A stretch of DNA of 17,813 bases from CADCTB01 sp035494015. GTDB lineage: Bacteria > Actinomycetota > Acidimicrobiia > Acidimicrobiales > AC-14. Each line of letters opens with the position of its first letter. The stretch's first letter is position 1. The notes beneath the pieces were generated by a model. It saw nothing but the letters and a program-made list of their open reading frames with translations, made no database searches and was not told where the DNA came from. The position numbers and the translations under genes were made by a program. The stretch covers positions 1 to 17,813 of the forward strand of contig DATJHJ010000134.1 of the NCBI GenBank assembly GCA_035494015.1, read 5' to 3'. Shown piece by piece: positions 1 to 6,135 of this stretch.

Positions 1-141
1 GGCGCCGCCACCGCGGTGACCACGGCCCGCCTGGCCCTCACCGGCGCCCCCAGCCTGGCGCTGACCGCCCTGGGCGCCCTGGTGCTGGTCATGGGCTTCA
101 TGCTCATGGTCGTGGCCGCCCGCCGGCCCACCGAGGCCTAA
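1..141 (+). CDS. C-terminal end of a LAXTG cell-wall-anchored protein (partial)
   Basis: Only the last 46 residues are in the window; the gene begins upstream. The tail reads LALTG, then a hydrophobic stretch of about 23 residues, then a short basic end (ARRPTEA). This is the three-part layout of a sortase sorting signal. LAXTG is the motif recognised by class E sortases of high-GC actinobacteria, so the protein is probably exported and linked to the cell wall. The ectodomain cannot be judged. The second gene downstream (587-1129) ends in the same way, so the two may be related surface proteins. The motif is seen directly; sortase class and location are inferred. Confidence 0.7.
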   Translation, partial: GAATAVTTARLALTGAPSLALTALGALVLVMGFMLMVVAARRPTEA

Positions 142-167
142 CAGGCCCACAGCCAAAAAGACAGCTT

Positions 168-208
168 CTCTTCGGCGAAGAGCCCGGTGGTGGCGGCCAC
201 CGGGCTCT
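168..208 (+). terminator. Hairpin terminator with two overlapping stem-loops
   Basis: A perfect 12-bp stem pairs 179-190 (AGAGCCCGGTGG) with 197-208 around a 6-nt loop, 38 bases after the stop of the first gene. A smaller hairpin (168-173 with 177-182, loop GGC) shares bases 179-182 with it, so the two cannot form together. There is only a very short T run afterwards. It most likely ends transcription of the upstream surface-protein gene. Confidence 0.65.
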
Positions 209-309
209 TGCGCGCCGCCGCGGAAATTCCCCGCTATCCGAGAGGTAGGGGTACCTTCAGTAGTGTGATAGGTGCGCCCAAGAGCCGCTCTGTCGAGGCC
301 GAGACGGGC

Positions 310-504
310 ATGCGCCGGGTGAGCTGGGTCCGGGTGGTCATCACCGATCACGGGGCGGAGTGCGAGGCCATCGGCGTGGGCCACCGCCTGCCCAACATGC
401 ACCGGGTGTCGCTCGAGACGGCGCTGGCCCTGGCCGCCGACGGGGTGCCGGCCATCGTGCTGGCCGGTGCCGAGCGGCCGAAGAACCTCCTCGCCCACCG
501 CTGA
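310..504 (+). CDS. Small protein of unknown function (64 aa)
   Basis: A 64-residue soluble protein with no signal peptide, cysteine or membrane segment. The first half alternates like beta strands (VRVVITD), followed by a basic stretch (GHRLPNMHRVS) and an alanine-rich helix (ETALALAADGVPAIVLAG). The frame stays open upstream to 187, but that part overlaps the terminator hairpin, so I chose ATG 310. GTG 319 would give an equally good start, and no strong ribosome site helps to decide. It stands alone between two surface-protein genes. I do not recognise the family; the ordered composition, unlike neighbouring shadow frames, suggests it is real. Confidence 0.45.
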   Translation: MRRVSWVRVVITDHGAECEAIGVGHRLPNMHRVSLETALALAADGVPAIVLAGAERPKNLLAHR

Positions 505-586
505 TTGGGAGTCTTCCGCCCCATTTCGGGGTAGGACACCGTCGGCGGGCGAACGCCGCCGGACCCGAGCAAGGAGTAACAAGCAC

Positions 587-1129
587 ATGGCGACGACGAG
601 CCGACGCGTGACGACCCTGGGAAGCCTGCTGGCCGGGACGGCCGGGGCCCTCCTGCTGCTGGCCGGGCCGGCCGGCGCCCAGACCACCAGCCAGACCAGC
701 GGCGGGGCCCAGGCCGCCAACGGCTCGGTGGCCTCGGGCACCTGCTTGGCCTCGGCCAACTCGGTGTGCTCGGGCAGCAGCAGGGCCACCGGCGACGCCA
801 CCAGCTCGGGCAGCGCGGTGGCGGCCAACGGCTCGACCGCCTCCGGCTGCTCCACCACGTTCGCCGCCAACCAGTCGACCGCCTCCGGTGGTCCCTGCCC
901 GGCCGTCGCCGCCCCGACGACCACGGTGGCCCGCGCCGCTACCCCCACCCCCACCGGCACCGGCACCGCGGCAGCCACGACCGCCCGCCCGGCCACGGCC
1001 ACCAGCGGAACCCTGGCCCTCACCGGGTCGTCCAGCCGCGAGCTGGCCGCCATCGGCGCCCTGGCCCTGGTCATCGGGGCCGCCCTGGTGCGCGCCACTC
1101 GGAGCGACGGGCCCGAGCGAGCGGCCTGA
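587..1129 (+). CDS. Secreted low-complexity protein with LAXTG sorting signal
   Basis: A 180-residue exported protein. Residues 1-32 form a signal peptide: basic start (TTSRR), hydrophobic core, likely cut after AGAQ or nearby. The mature part is rich in Ser, Thr, Ala and Gly, with imperfect repeats (ANGSVASG, ANGSTASG, ANQSTASG) and four cysteines. A Thr/Pro-rich linker of the wall-spanning type follows. It ends with LALTG, a hydrophobic segment and a basic tail (RATRSDGPERAA), the layout of a sortase substrate. The ribosome site AAGGAG lies at 571-576, 10 bases before ATG 587. A wall-linked surface protein is likely. No enzymatic domain is visible, and its role (adhesion, coat or spacer) is unknown. 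Confidence 0.8.
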   Translation: MATTSRRVTTLGSLLAGTAGALLLLAGPAGAQTTSQTSGGAQAANGSVASGTCLASANSVCSGSSRATGDATSSGSAVAANGSTASGCSTTFAANQSTASGGPCPAVAAPTTTVARAATPTPTGTGTAAATTARPATATSGTLALTGSSSRELAAIGALALVIGAALVRATRSDGPERAA

Positions 1130-1155
1130 GCCCGGTTCCCGGCCCCCGCCGGGGG

Positions 1156-1161
1156 TACGCT
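1156..1161 (+). promoter_or_regulatory. Possible -10 element (TACGCT) of the lipoprotein gene
   Basis: TACGCT fits the actinobacterial -10 pattern TANNNT. It lies six bases before an in-frame ATC (1168) at the most plausible start of the lipoprotein. No convincing -35 is visible. If real, the transcript would have almost no leader. Confidence 0.3.
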
Positions 1162-1167
1162 GCGGGC

Positions 1168-1755
1168 ATCCGGCGCAGGTCGACGATACGGCGCACCACA
1201 TGGGTCTGCCTGGCCGTCCTCGGCGGCCTGCTCGTGGCCTGCGGCGACGACACGCCGACCGTCGATACCAGCCAGGCGGTGTCGACCACGGCCACGACGC
1301 CGGCGGCGGCCAGCACCACCGTGGCGGCCGGGGCCGGCCACAGCTACGCCGCCGACCTGACCACGGCCGACGGTCGCTACAAGGTCACGGTGGCCCTCGG
1401 CGCCGGCTCTGCCACCGGCGGGCGCGACTGCCCGGGGACGGCGACGGCCGGGCGGGTCTTCCTGCCCGTGACCCTGGTCGTGGCCAACTCGGCCACGGAC
1501 AAGAGCGCCCCCTTCCCGCCCCTGCGCATCGAGATGACCACGGCGGCAGGGGCCAAGCCGGCCCAGGTGATGGTGCGCGACGCCTCCGGGGCCTGCACCT
1601 ACACCCCGAAGGTGGCGTCGATCGGCCCCGGCGGGTCGGTCGTCTTCAACGGCACCACCCCGGCCATCGACGCCGCCGCCGCCCCCGGATCCGCCGGCCA
1701 GATCAAGGTCAGCGTGTCGGAGAACGCCTTCTCGCTCGCCGCGCCCATCCCGTGA
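1168..1755 (+). CDS. Lipoprotein of unknown function, start codon unclear
   Basis: A lipoprotein of about 195 residues. A basic stretch (RRRSTIRRTT), a hydrophobic core and the lipobox LVAC predict signal peptidase II cleavage, with Cys lipidated at about codon 25. A Thr/Ala-rich linker leads to a beta-rich domain with strands such as YKVTVALGAG and VFLPVTLVVAN and two further cysteines, perhaps immunoglobulin-like. The reading frame from the upstream stop to the lipobox contains no ATG or TTG, and its only GTG lies inside the lipobox. I chose ATC 1168 because it follows a -10-like TACGCT and leaves a good signal peptide; CTG 1126, overlapping the previous stop, is the alternative. The gene is convincing, the start is not. 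Confidence 0.65.
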   Translation: MRRRSTIRRTTWVCLAVLGGLLVACGDDTPTVDTSQAVSTTATTPAAASTTVAAGAGHSYAADLTTADGRYKVTVALGAGSATGGRDCPGTATAGRVFLPVTLVVANSATDKSAPFPPLRIEMTTAAGAKPAQVMVRDASGACTYTPKVASIGPGGSVVFNGTTPAIDAAAAPGSAGQIKVSVSENAFSLAAPIP

Positions 1756-1778
1756 GCGGCCGGGTATTTCGAGTCTCT

Positions 1779-1784
1779 TATACT
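1779..1784 (+). promoter_or_regulatory. -10 element (TATACT) of a leaderless promoter
   Basis: TATACT is an excellent -10 match in very GC-rich surroundings. It ends eight bases before the GTG start at 1793, so transcription would begin at or just before that codon. No Shine-Dalgarno sequence separates the two. It would drive the MauE-like gene and the tightly packed genes after it. No clear -35 is seen. Confidence 0.55.
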
Positions 1785-1792
1785 CCCCACCC

Positions 1793-2326
1793 GTGGCAGC
1801 CTTGGCGGGCCCGTTCATCGCAAGCGCCGCCCTCCTCGGGGCCGGCGGGGCACTGAAGGTCCACCGGCCGGCCACCACGGCCCGGGCCCTGCGGGCCATG
1901 GGCCTGCCCGGCTCGCCCGCCCTCGTTCGCGCCGGGGCCGCGGTCGAAGTGGCCGTGGCCGTGGGCGCTCTGGCCTGGGCGTCCCCACCGTTTGCCCTCG
2001 CCGTCGCCGGTTCCTACCTGGCCTTCGCCGGCTTCGTCGTCGCCGCCCTCCGGCGCGACGTCCCCCTGTCGTCCTGCGGGTGCTTCGGCGTGCAGGACAC
2101 CCCGCCCACCCCCGGCCACGTCATCCTGAACCTGGCCGCCGCCGCCGTAGCCCTGGCCGTCGCCGCCCACCCCGGGGGGGCGGCGCTCGCCGACATCGGC
2201 CACCTGGGCGGGTCCCCCGTCGGCCGGGTGCTGTTCGTCGTCCTCACCGCCGTCGCCGGCTGGTTCGCGTACGTCGCCCTCACCCTGTTGCCCCAGGTGC
2301 TCGGGGCTCGAAGGGCGGCGGCGTGA
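1793..2326 (+). CDS. MauE/DoxX-like membrane protein
   Basis: A 177-residue membrane protein with four or five hydrophobic segments and a CGC pair (C95, C97) in the motif SSCGCFG, just after a membrane helix. This layout is typical of MauE, the integral membrane protein needed in methylotrophs for correct disulfide formation in the methylamine dehydrogenase light chain. By analogy it would pass oxidising equivalents across the membrane to its thioredoxin-like partner, here the product of 3395-4078. Start GTG 1793 has no ribosome site but follows a TATACT box, consistent with leaderless translation. The stop overlaps the next start (GTGA, 2323-2326), implying translational coupling to the light-chain-like gene. 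Family assignment is fairly secure; the client is inferred. Confidence 0.8.
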   Translation: MAALAGPFIASAALLGAGGALKVHRPATTARALRAMGLPGSPALVRAGAAVEVAVAVGALAWASPPFALAVAGSYLAFAGFVVAALRRDVPLSSCGCFGVQDTPPTPGHVILNLAAAAVALAVAAHPGGAALADIGHLGGSPVGRVLFVVLTAVAGWFAYVALTLLPQVLGARRAAA

Positions 2327-3375
2327 GCCAGTGGCTGGCCGAGAAGAGCTCGGCCGTGCTCCAGTCCCGCACCTCCCGGCGGGGGTTCCTGGTCCGCAGC
2401 GCCCTGGCCGGGTCGGCGCTGGCCGTGTCGCCGCTGCGGTACCTGCTGCGCCCGGTCACCGCCTACGCCGCCATCTGCGGCTGCGCCGGCTCGGACTGCA
2501 ACTGCGGGTCGTCCTGCTGCGACGGCTACACCGAGTTCTGCTGCGCGGTCAACGACGGCAAGAACGCCTGCCCGCCGGGCACGTTCGAGGCCGGCTGGTG
2601 GCGGGCCGACGGCTCGCAGTTCTGCGACGGGCCCCGCTACTACACCGACTGCAACGCCCAGTGCGGCTCGGGCGCCTGCTCCTGCCACTGCGCCGGGGGC
2701 GACTGCGACAACCGGCGGACCTGCTGCAACGTCTTCCGCTACGGCCAGTGCAACCAGCACATCGAGTGCTACGGCGCCATCGCCTGCCGGGTGGTCACCT
2801 GCACGCCGCCCTACGAGCTGTTCAACTGCGACCGCACCACCCTCTGGGACGACTCCACCGCCAACCACACGTCCAACTGCGCCGCCGCGCAGCCACCACC
2901 GCCGCCCCCGCCGGCCGAGCCGGCCCCCCCGCCTCCTCCAACCGGCCCGGTGGTGCTGGGCGACCGGATCACGGTCAGTCACGACGGCAAGGCCCTCGAC
3001 GTGGCCTTCGCCTCCGTGGCCGACGGGGCCGGGGTGATCGTGTGGCCCCCGAACGGCGGCACCAACCAGAAGTGGTCGATCGAGCCCCTCGGCGACGGCA
3101 GCTTCCGCATCGTGGCCGGCCACAGCGGCAAGGTGCTGGACGTCAACGGGGCCTCCACCGCCGACGGCGCCGGCGTGATCCAGTGGCCCTGGAACGGTGG
3201 GCTCAACCAGCGTTGGCAGATGGAGCTGATGAGCGACGGGACGTTCCGGTTCACCGCCGGCCACAGCGGCAAGGTGCTCGACGTGGGCGGCATGTCGACC
3301 GCCGACGGCGCCGGCGTCATCCAGTGGCCGTGGAACGGCGGGCCGAACCAGCGCTGGCTCCGGCAAACCGTCTGA
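2323..3375 (+). CDS. Tat-exported cysteine-rich methylamine dehydrogenase light-chain-like domain fused to ricin-type lectin
   Basis: A 350-residue secreted protein. Residues 1-49 are a twin-arginine signal (SRRGFL, RR at 19-20) with a long N-region, as in genuine MauA leaders. Residues 50-186 carry about 24 cysteines and landmarks of the dehydrogenase light chain: CPPGT, a following Trp (W92/W93), and IECYGA (147-152) matching the IWCFGA segment of known light chains. The second cofactor tryptophan (Trp108 in Paracoccus) is Glu148 here, so canonical tryptophan tryptophylquinone cannot form. A proline-rich linker (about 190-208) leads to a beta-trefoil lectin with three QXW repeats (NQKW, NQRW, NQRW). 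It sits between MauE-like and MauD-like genes, the expected folding partners. A disulfide-rich carbohydrate-binding surface protein is more likely than an amine dehydrogenase. Confidence 0.8.
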   Translation: MSQWLAEKSSAVLQSRTSRRGFLVRSALAGSALAVSPLRYLLRPVTAYAAICGCAGSDCNCGSSCCDGYTEFCCAVNDGKNACPPGTFEAGWWRADGSQFCDGPRYYTDCNAQCGSGACSCHCAGGDCDNRRTCCNVFRYGQCNQHIECYGAIACRVVTCTPPYELFNCDRTTLWDDSTANHTSNCAAAQPPPPPPPAEPAPPPPPTGPVVLGDRITVSHDGKALDVAFASVADGAGVIVWPPNGGTNQKWSIEPLGDGSFRIVAGHSGKVLDVNGASTADGAGVIQWPWNGGLNQRWQMELMSDGTFRFTAGHSGKVLDVGGMSTADGAGVIQWPWNGGPNQRWLRQTV

Positions 3376-3394
3376 TGACGACCGAGGCCCACCG

Positions 3395-4078
3395 TTGATC
3401 GAGATCGTGACCATCGAGGCGGTGGCCATCGTGCTGCTCGGCCTCCTCGTGGTCGGGCTCCTGCGCAGCCACGCCGAGATCCTCCGCCGCCTCCACGAGC
3501 TGGGCGCCGGCCTCGACCCCGACGCCGCGCCGACCGGCACCACCACCCCGATGCCAGCGCCCGTGCGCCGGTCGGCGGCCACCGCCTTCGACGTTGCCGG
3601 CACCACGCCCGACGACGAGTCGGTGCGCATCGGCGTGGTCGGGGCCCGCCAGAGCACGGTCCTGGCCTTCCTCTCCAGCGGCTGCCACACCTGCGGCAAC
3701 TTCTGGCAGACCTTCGCCGCCCCCGGCCGCCTGGCCGTGCCCGGCGGGGCCCGGCTGGTCGTGGTCACCAAGTCGGCCGAGGCCGAGAGCCCGGGCCGCA
3801 TCCGGGAGCTGGCCCCCACCGCCTTCCCCACGGTGATGTCGAGCGAGGCCTGGGACGCCTACAAGGTCCCCCAGACCCCGTACTTCGTCTACGTCGACGG
3901 GCCGTCCGGGCGGATCGTGGGCGAGGGCTCGGCCCAGACGTGGGCGCAGGTGGTCTCCCTGTGGGCCCAGGCCCTCGATGACGGGGCCGAGGCCCGGGCC
4001 GATCGGGAGCTGCTCCAGGCCGGCATCCGCCCCGGCCACCGCAGCCTGTACCCCACCCCGTCCCGGACGGCGGAGTAG
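3395..4078 (+). CDS. Membrane-anchored thioredoxin-like protein (MauD-like)
   Basis: A 227-residue thiol-disulfide protein. One N-terminal membrane segment (about 5-23) is followed by a charged helix and a thioredoxin fold facing outside. The active site is CHTC (C97, C100) in SGCHTCGNFW, and the cis-proline is P162 in VPQTPYFVYVD. MauD of methylotrophs has this layout and helps form the many disulfides of the dehydrogenase light chain; MauE is its membrane partner. Both are encoded here with a light-chain-like client between them, so this protein probably oxidises or isomerises disulfides in the 2323-3375 product. Start TTG 3395 follows a weak GAGG at 3384 and fits the membrane anchor. The direction of electron flow cannot be read from sequence. 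Confidence 0.78.
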   Translation: MIEIVTIEAVAIVLLGLLVVGLLRSHAEILRRLHELGAGLDPDAAPTGTTTPMPAPVRRSAATAFDVAGTTPDDESVRIGVVGARQSTVLAFLSSGCHTCGNFWQTFAAPGRLAVPGGARLVVVTKSAEAESPGRIRELAPTAFPTVMSSEAWDAYKVPQTPYFVYVDGPSGRIVGEGSAQTWAQVVSLWAQALDDGAEARADRELLQAGIRPGHRSLYPTPSRTAE

Positions 4079-4083
4079 CAGCC

Positions 4084-4161
4084 GTGCCCCCCTGGCTGGT
4101 GGTGGCGACCGGCATGTCGCTCGCCGCAGTGGCCGCGCTGCGCTCGACCTGGTCGCCCTGA
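4084..4161 (+). CDS. 25-residue single-pass membrane peptide
   Basis: A short frame from GTG 4084 encodes 25 residues, MPPWLVVATGMSLAAVAALR and a short end STWSP. Nearly the whole peptide is one hydrophobic helix. GGAG (4072-4075) lies eight bases before the start, inside the end of the thioredoxin-like gene. Its own stop overlaps the GAGG used by the next gene, so it fills the gap between two genes exactly. Such packing suggests a real small membrane protein of the cluster, perhaps a partner of the 4171-4761 protein. It could instead be a chance frame; comparison with related clusters would decide. Confidence 0.45.
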   Translation: MPPWLVVATGMSLAAVAALRSTWSP

Positions 4162-4170
4162 GGCGAGTCG

Positions 4171-4761
4171 ATGCTGGCCAGCATCCACCCGCTCGGGGAG
4201 CGGGCCAGAAAACGCCGGTGGGGGGCCACCGTCACCGCCTACATGATCGGTTCGGTGGTCGCCGCCGCCCTGCTCGGCGGTGCCCTCGGCGCCGCCGGCC
4301 ACCTGCTGCCCCGCTCGCCCGGCGTCACGGCCGCCGTCGTGGTCGCCCTGTGCGCCCTCGGCCTGGCCTTCGACCTGGGGATCGGCGGCCTGCGCCTGCC
4401 CACCGTCCAGCGCCAGGTCGACAAGGACTGGCTCGACCGCTACCGGGGCTGGGTGGTCGGCGTGGGCTTCGGGTTCCAGCTGGGCCTGGGCGTGGTCACC
4501 ATCGTGACCACCTCGGCCGTGTACCTCACCTTCGCCATGGCCCTGCTCACCGGCTCGCCCGTGACCGGCGCCCTGGTCGGCGCCACCTTCGGGCTGGCCC
4601 GGGCCCTGGCCCTCCTGGGGGTGGCCCGGGTCCGCCGCCCCGAGCAGCTCCGGGCGGTCATGCGCCGCCTGCAGGCCTGGCGGCCCCTGTCCCAGCGGGC
4701 CGGCATCGCCGTGCAGGCCCTGGCCCTCGTCACCGTCGGCGCCGTCGCCATCGCACGCTAG
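4171..4761 (+). CDS. Polytopic membrane protein of the Mau-like cluster
   Basis: A 196-residue integral membrane protein with about five hydrophobic segments (near 22-45, 52-72, 92-115, 118-140 and 174-194) and a polar loop between the second and third (PTVQRQVDKDWLDRYRG). The Gly-rich helix GATFGLARAL recalls CcdA/MauF-type electron-transfer proteins, and mau clusters do carry a CcdA-like MauF. However, only one cysteine is present (near residue 67), so the cysteine pair used by CcdA and DsbD is missing. Start ATG 4171 has GAGG at 4160-4163. It probably belongs to the same transcript as the MauE-, lectin- and MauD-like genes. A MauF-like role is a guess from position and topology. Confidence 0.7.
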   Translation: MLASIHPLGERARKRRWGATVTAYMIGSVVAAALLGGALGAAGHLLPRSPGVTAAVVVALCALGLAFDLGIGGLRLPTVQRQVDKDWLDRYRGWVVGVGFGFQLGLGVVTIVTTSAVYLTFAMALLTGSPVTGALVGATFGLARALALLGVARVRRPEQLRAVMRRLQAWRPLSQRAGIAVQALALVTVGAVAIAR

Positions 4762-4770
4762 GAGCACCGC

Positions 4771-5223
4771 TTGCAGACCCTCTCCCGCGCTGGGCTCCAG
4801 GTCGACCTCCCCGACGGCTGGGACGCCCGCATCTCCCAGCGGGTGGCCGAGGCCGGGGTGGTCACCCGCCGGACCATGCACGCGGCCAGCTTCGCCCTGC
4901 CCCCCAACCTGGGCGACTACGCCACCGCCGCGGTCGACGCCATGCAGGCCACCGACGTGCTCGTCACCCTCGTCGAGTTCGACCCGGCCAGCGCCAACCA
5001 GGGCCTGTTCCGCAGCCAGGGCCTGCCCGACGGCCTGACCCCCGACGCCTTCAGCCCCTCGGCCATGCCCCGAGCCGTACCCGGCCGGACGGCCGGCCAG
5101 TTCTTCTTCTCCTCGGGCGACCGGGCCTTCTGCCTCTACGTCGTCCTCGGCAGCCACACCCAGCGGGCCGCCCTGCTCCCGCTGGCCACCGCGGTCGTGC
5201 GGACGATCAAGGTCGACGGGTAG
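4771..5223 (+). CDS. Small protein of unknown function at the end of the Mau-like cluster
   Basis: A 150-residue soluble protein without signal peptide or membrane helix. It begins LQVDLPDGWDARI, a pattern common in small beta-rich proteins, has a central segment on DVLVTLVEFDPASAN, and ends in an alpha/beta part (LPLATAVVRTIKV). Start TTG 4771 follows GGAG at 4761-4764 directly after the preceding stop, so it is clearly in the same operon. It holds one cysteine (FCLYVVLG) and no catalytic motif I recognise. Because the cluster mostly handles export and disulfide formation, a cytosolic accessory or regulatory role is possible, but nothing in the sequence shows it. Confidence 0.65.
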   Translation: MQTLSRAGLQVDLPDGWDARISQRVAEAGVVTRRTMHAASFALPPNLGDYATAAVDAMQATDVLVTLVEFDPASANQGLFRSQGLPDGLTPDAFSPSAMPRAVPGRTAGQFFFSSGDRAFCLYVVLGSHTQRAALLPLATAVVRTIKVDG

Positions 5224-5225
5224 CA

Positions 5226-5250
5226 GCCCGTCGCCGAAGCAGCGGCGGGC
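5226..5250. terminator. Hairpin between convergent genes
   Basis: GCCCGTCGC (5226-5234) pairs with GCGGCGGGC (5242-5250), nine base pairs with one G-T, around a 7-nt loop. It begins three bases after the last plus-strand stop and faces a minus-strand gene ending at 5293. No T run is present, so it is either a weak terminator or a transcript-end stabiliser for either strand. Confidence 0.4.
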
Positions 5251-5292
5251 GGGCCCACGGGCGGCGCCGCCGCGGGAGGACGCTCCGGTCCG

Positions 5293-6108
5293 TCACCGGG
5301 CGATGAAGGCGAGCGGCCAGGGATGGCTGACCCGGTCGGTGGCGAGCATGTTCAGCCCGGCCGCGACGGCCACGTCCCACCAGTCGTCCTGAACGAGATA
5401 GCCGCGAAGCAGGATCGACGGGTCGGCGCGCACGGCGGACAGGTTCGGCGCCCACCGGCTCCGGTGGTCGCCGAACAGGTGGTAGTTGAGGAACAGCTGG
5501 TTGGGCTTGCCGGCGATGTACTCGGCCGGCGGGCGCTCGTCGTCGGCACAGTCGACACAAGCGAAGCCGAGCCGGATGGCCGGGGCGGTCGCGTAGGTGT
5601 CGAGGAAGCTCTCGTCACCGGTCATGACCAGCAGGAACCGGCCCCGCAGCCCGGCCAACGTCGGCCAACCCCGCTGGCGGGCCGCGGTGCGGAGGTCCGG
5701 GCTGCCGTCGAGGAGTTCCCTGGGCAGGTAGAGCCGGCTCAGGTCGCCGCCGCACAGGAACTCGCCGACGTACGTGTCGAGCTCGGCTGCGAACCCGCCG
5801 AGGTCGGCGACACCCTTCAGGCAGAGCAGGACGGTCACCACGTCGTGGCCGGGATTGGCCAGGCTCCAGCCCCGGAGCTCGGCGAGGAACTGCGACAGCT
5901 GGCGGTTGTGGAGGTCGTAGGTTCCGTCGTGCTGGACGGACCATTGCATGTGGCGCCCCGGCCCGGCACCGCCGTACTGGGCGATGTCGAGCTCGATGGC
6001 CCGGCAGTTCGAGGTGTCGTACACCGGGAAGCTCCAGCCGCCCGCCGGCAGCAACGTGGTCAGGGGCGCGTCGACTTGAAAGGTGTTGTGCGACGCCTTC
6101 ATCGACAC
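5293..6108 (-). CDS. PI-PLC-like phosphodiesterase
   Basis: A TIM-barrel phosphodiesterase of 271 residues from GTG 6108. Family marks are SHNTF near the N-terminus (first catalytic His), CRAIELDIAQY (acidic metal-site region), QHDGTYDLH (likely second His) and GHDVVTVLLCLKG. These fit the bacterial calcium-dependent phosphoinositide phospholipase C type, which cleaves phosphodiesters in lipids; the true substrate is unknown. No signal peptide is seen. The frame upstream of GTG 6108 still reads like protein (LDFRWKYNEVSMKASHN), so translation may start at CTG 6135, which has GAGGGG at 6145-6150. The GTG also has an acceptable site (GGAAG). It diverges from the propeller-protein gene at 6403; a shared regulatory region is possible. 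Confidence 0.75.
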   Translation of the reverse strand: MSMKASHNTFQVDAPLTTLLPAGGWSFPVYDTSNCRAIELDIAQYGGAGPGRHMQWSVQHDGTYDLHNRQLSQFLAELRGWSLANPGHDVVTVLLCLKGVADLGGFAAELDTYVGEFLCGGDLSRLYLPRELLDGSPDLRTAARQRGWPTLAGLRGRFLLVMTGDESFLDTYATAPAIRLGFACVDCADDERPPAEYIAGKPNQLFLNYHLFGDHRSRWAPNLSAVRADPSILLRGYLVQDDWWDVAVAAGLNMLATDRVSHPWPLAFIAR

Positions 6109-6135
6109 TTCGTTGTACTTCCACCGGAAATCCAG

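Noticed and set aside
187..309. Upstream extension of the small gene at 310-504
   Set aside because: The first codons lie in the terminator hairpin and the residues look random.
2323..3375. Calling the cluster a functional methylamine dehydrogenase
   Set aside because: No heavy chain or MauG gene is present in the cluster, and the second cofactor tryptophan is replaced by glutamate.
2014..3831. 605-codon open frame on the minus strand
   Set aside because: It is antisense to the MauE-, lectin- and MauD-like genes, has low-complexity Gly/Arg/Ala composition and no recognisable domain. Long shadow frames are expected in DNA this GC-rich.
3889..5157. 422-codon open frame on the minus strand
   Set aside because: Antisense shadow of the operon genes, rich in Gly, Glu, Asp and Ala with no domain.
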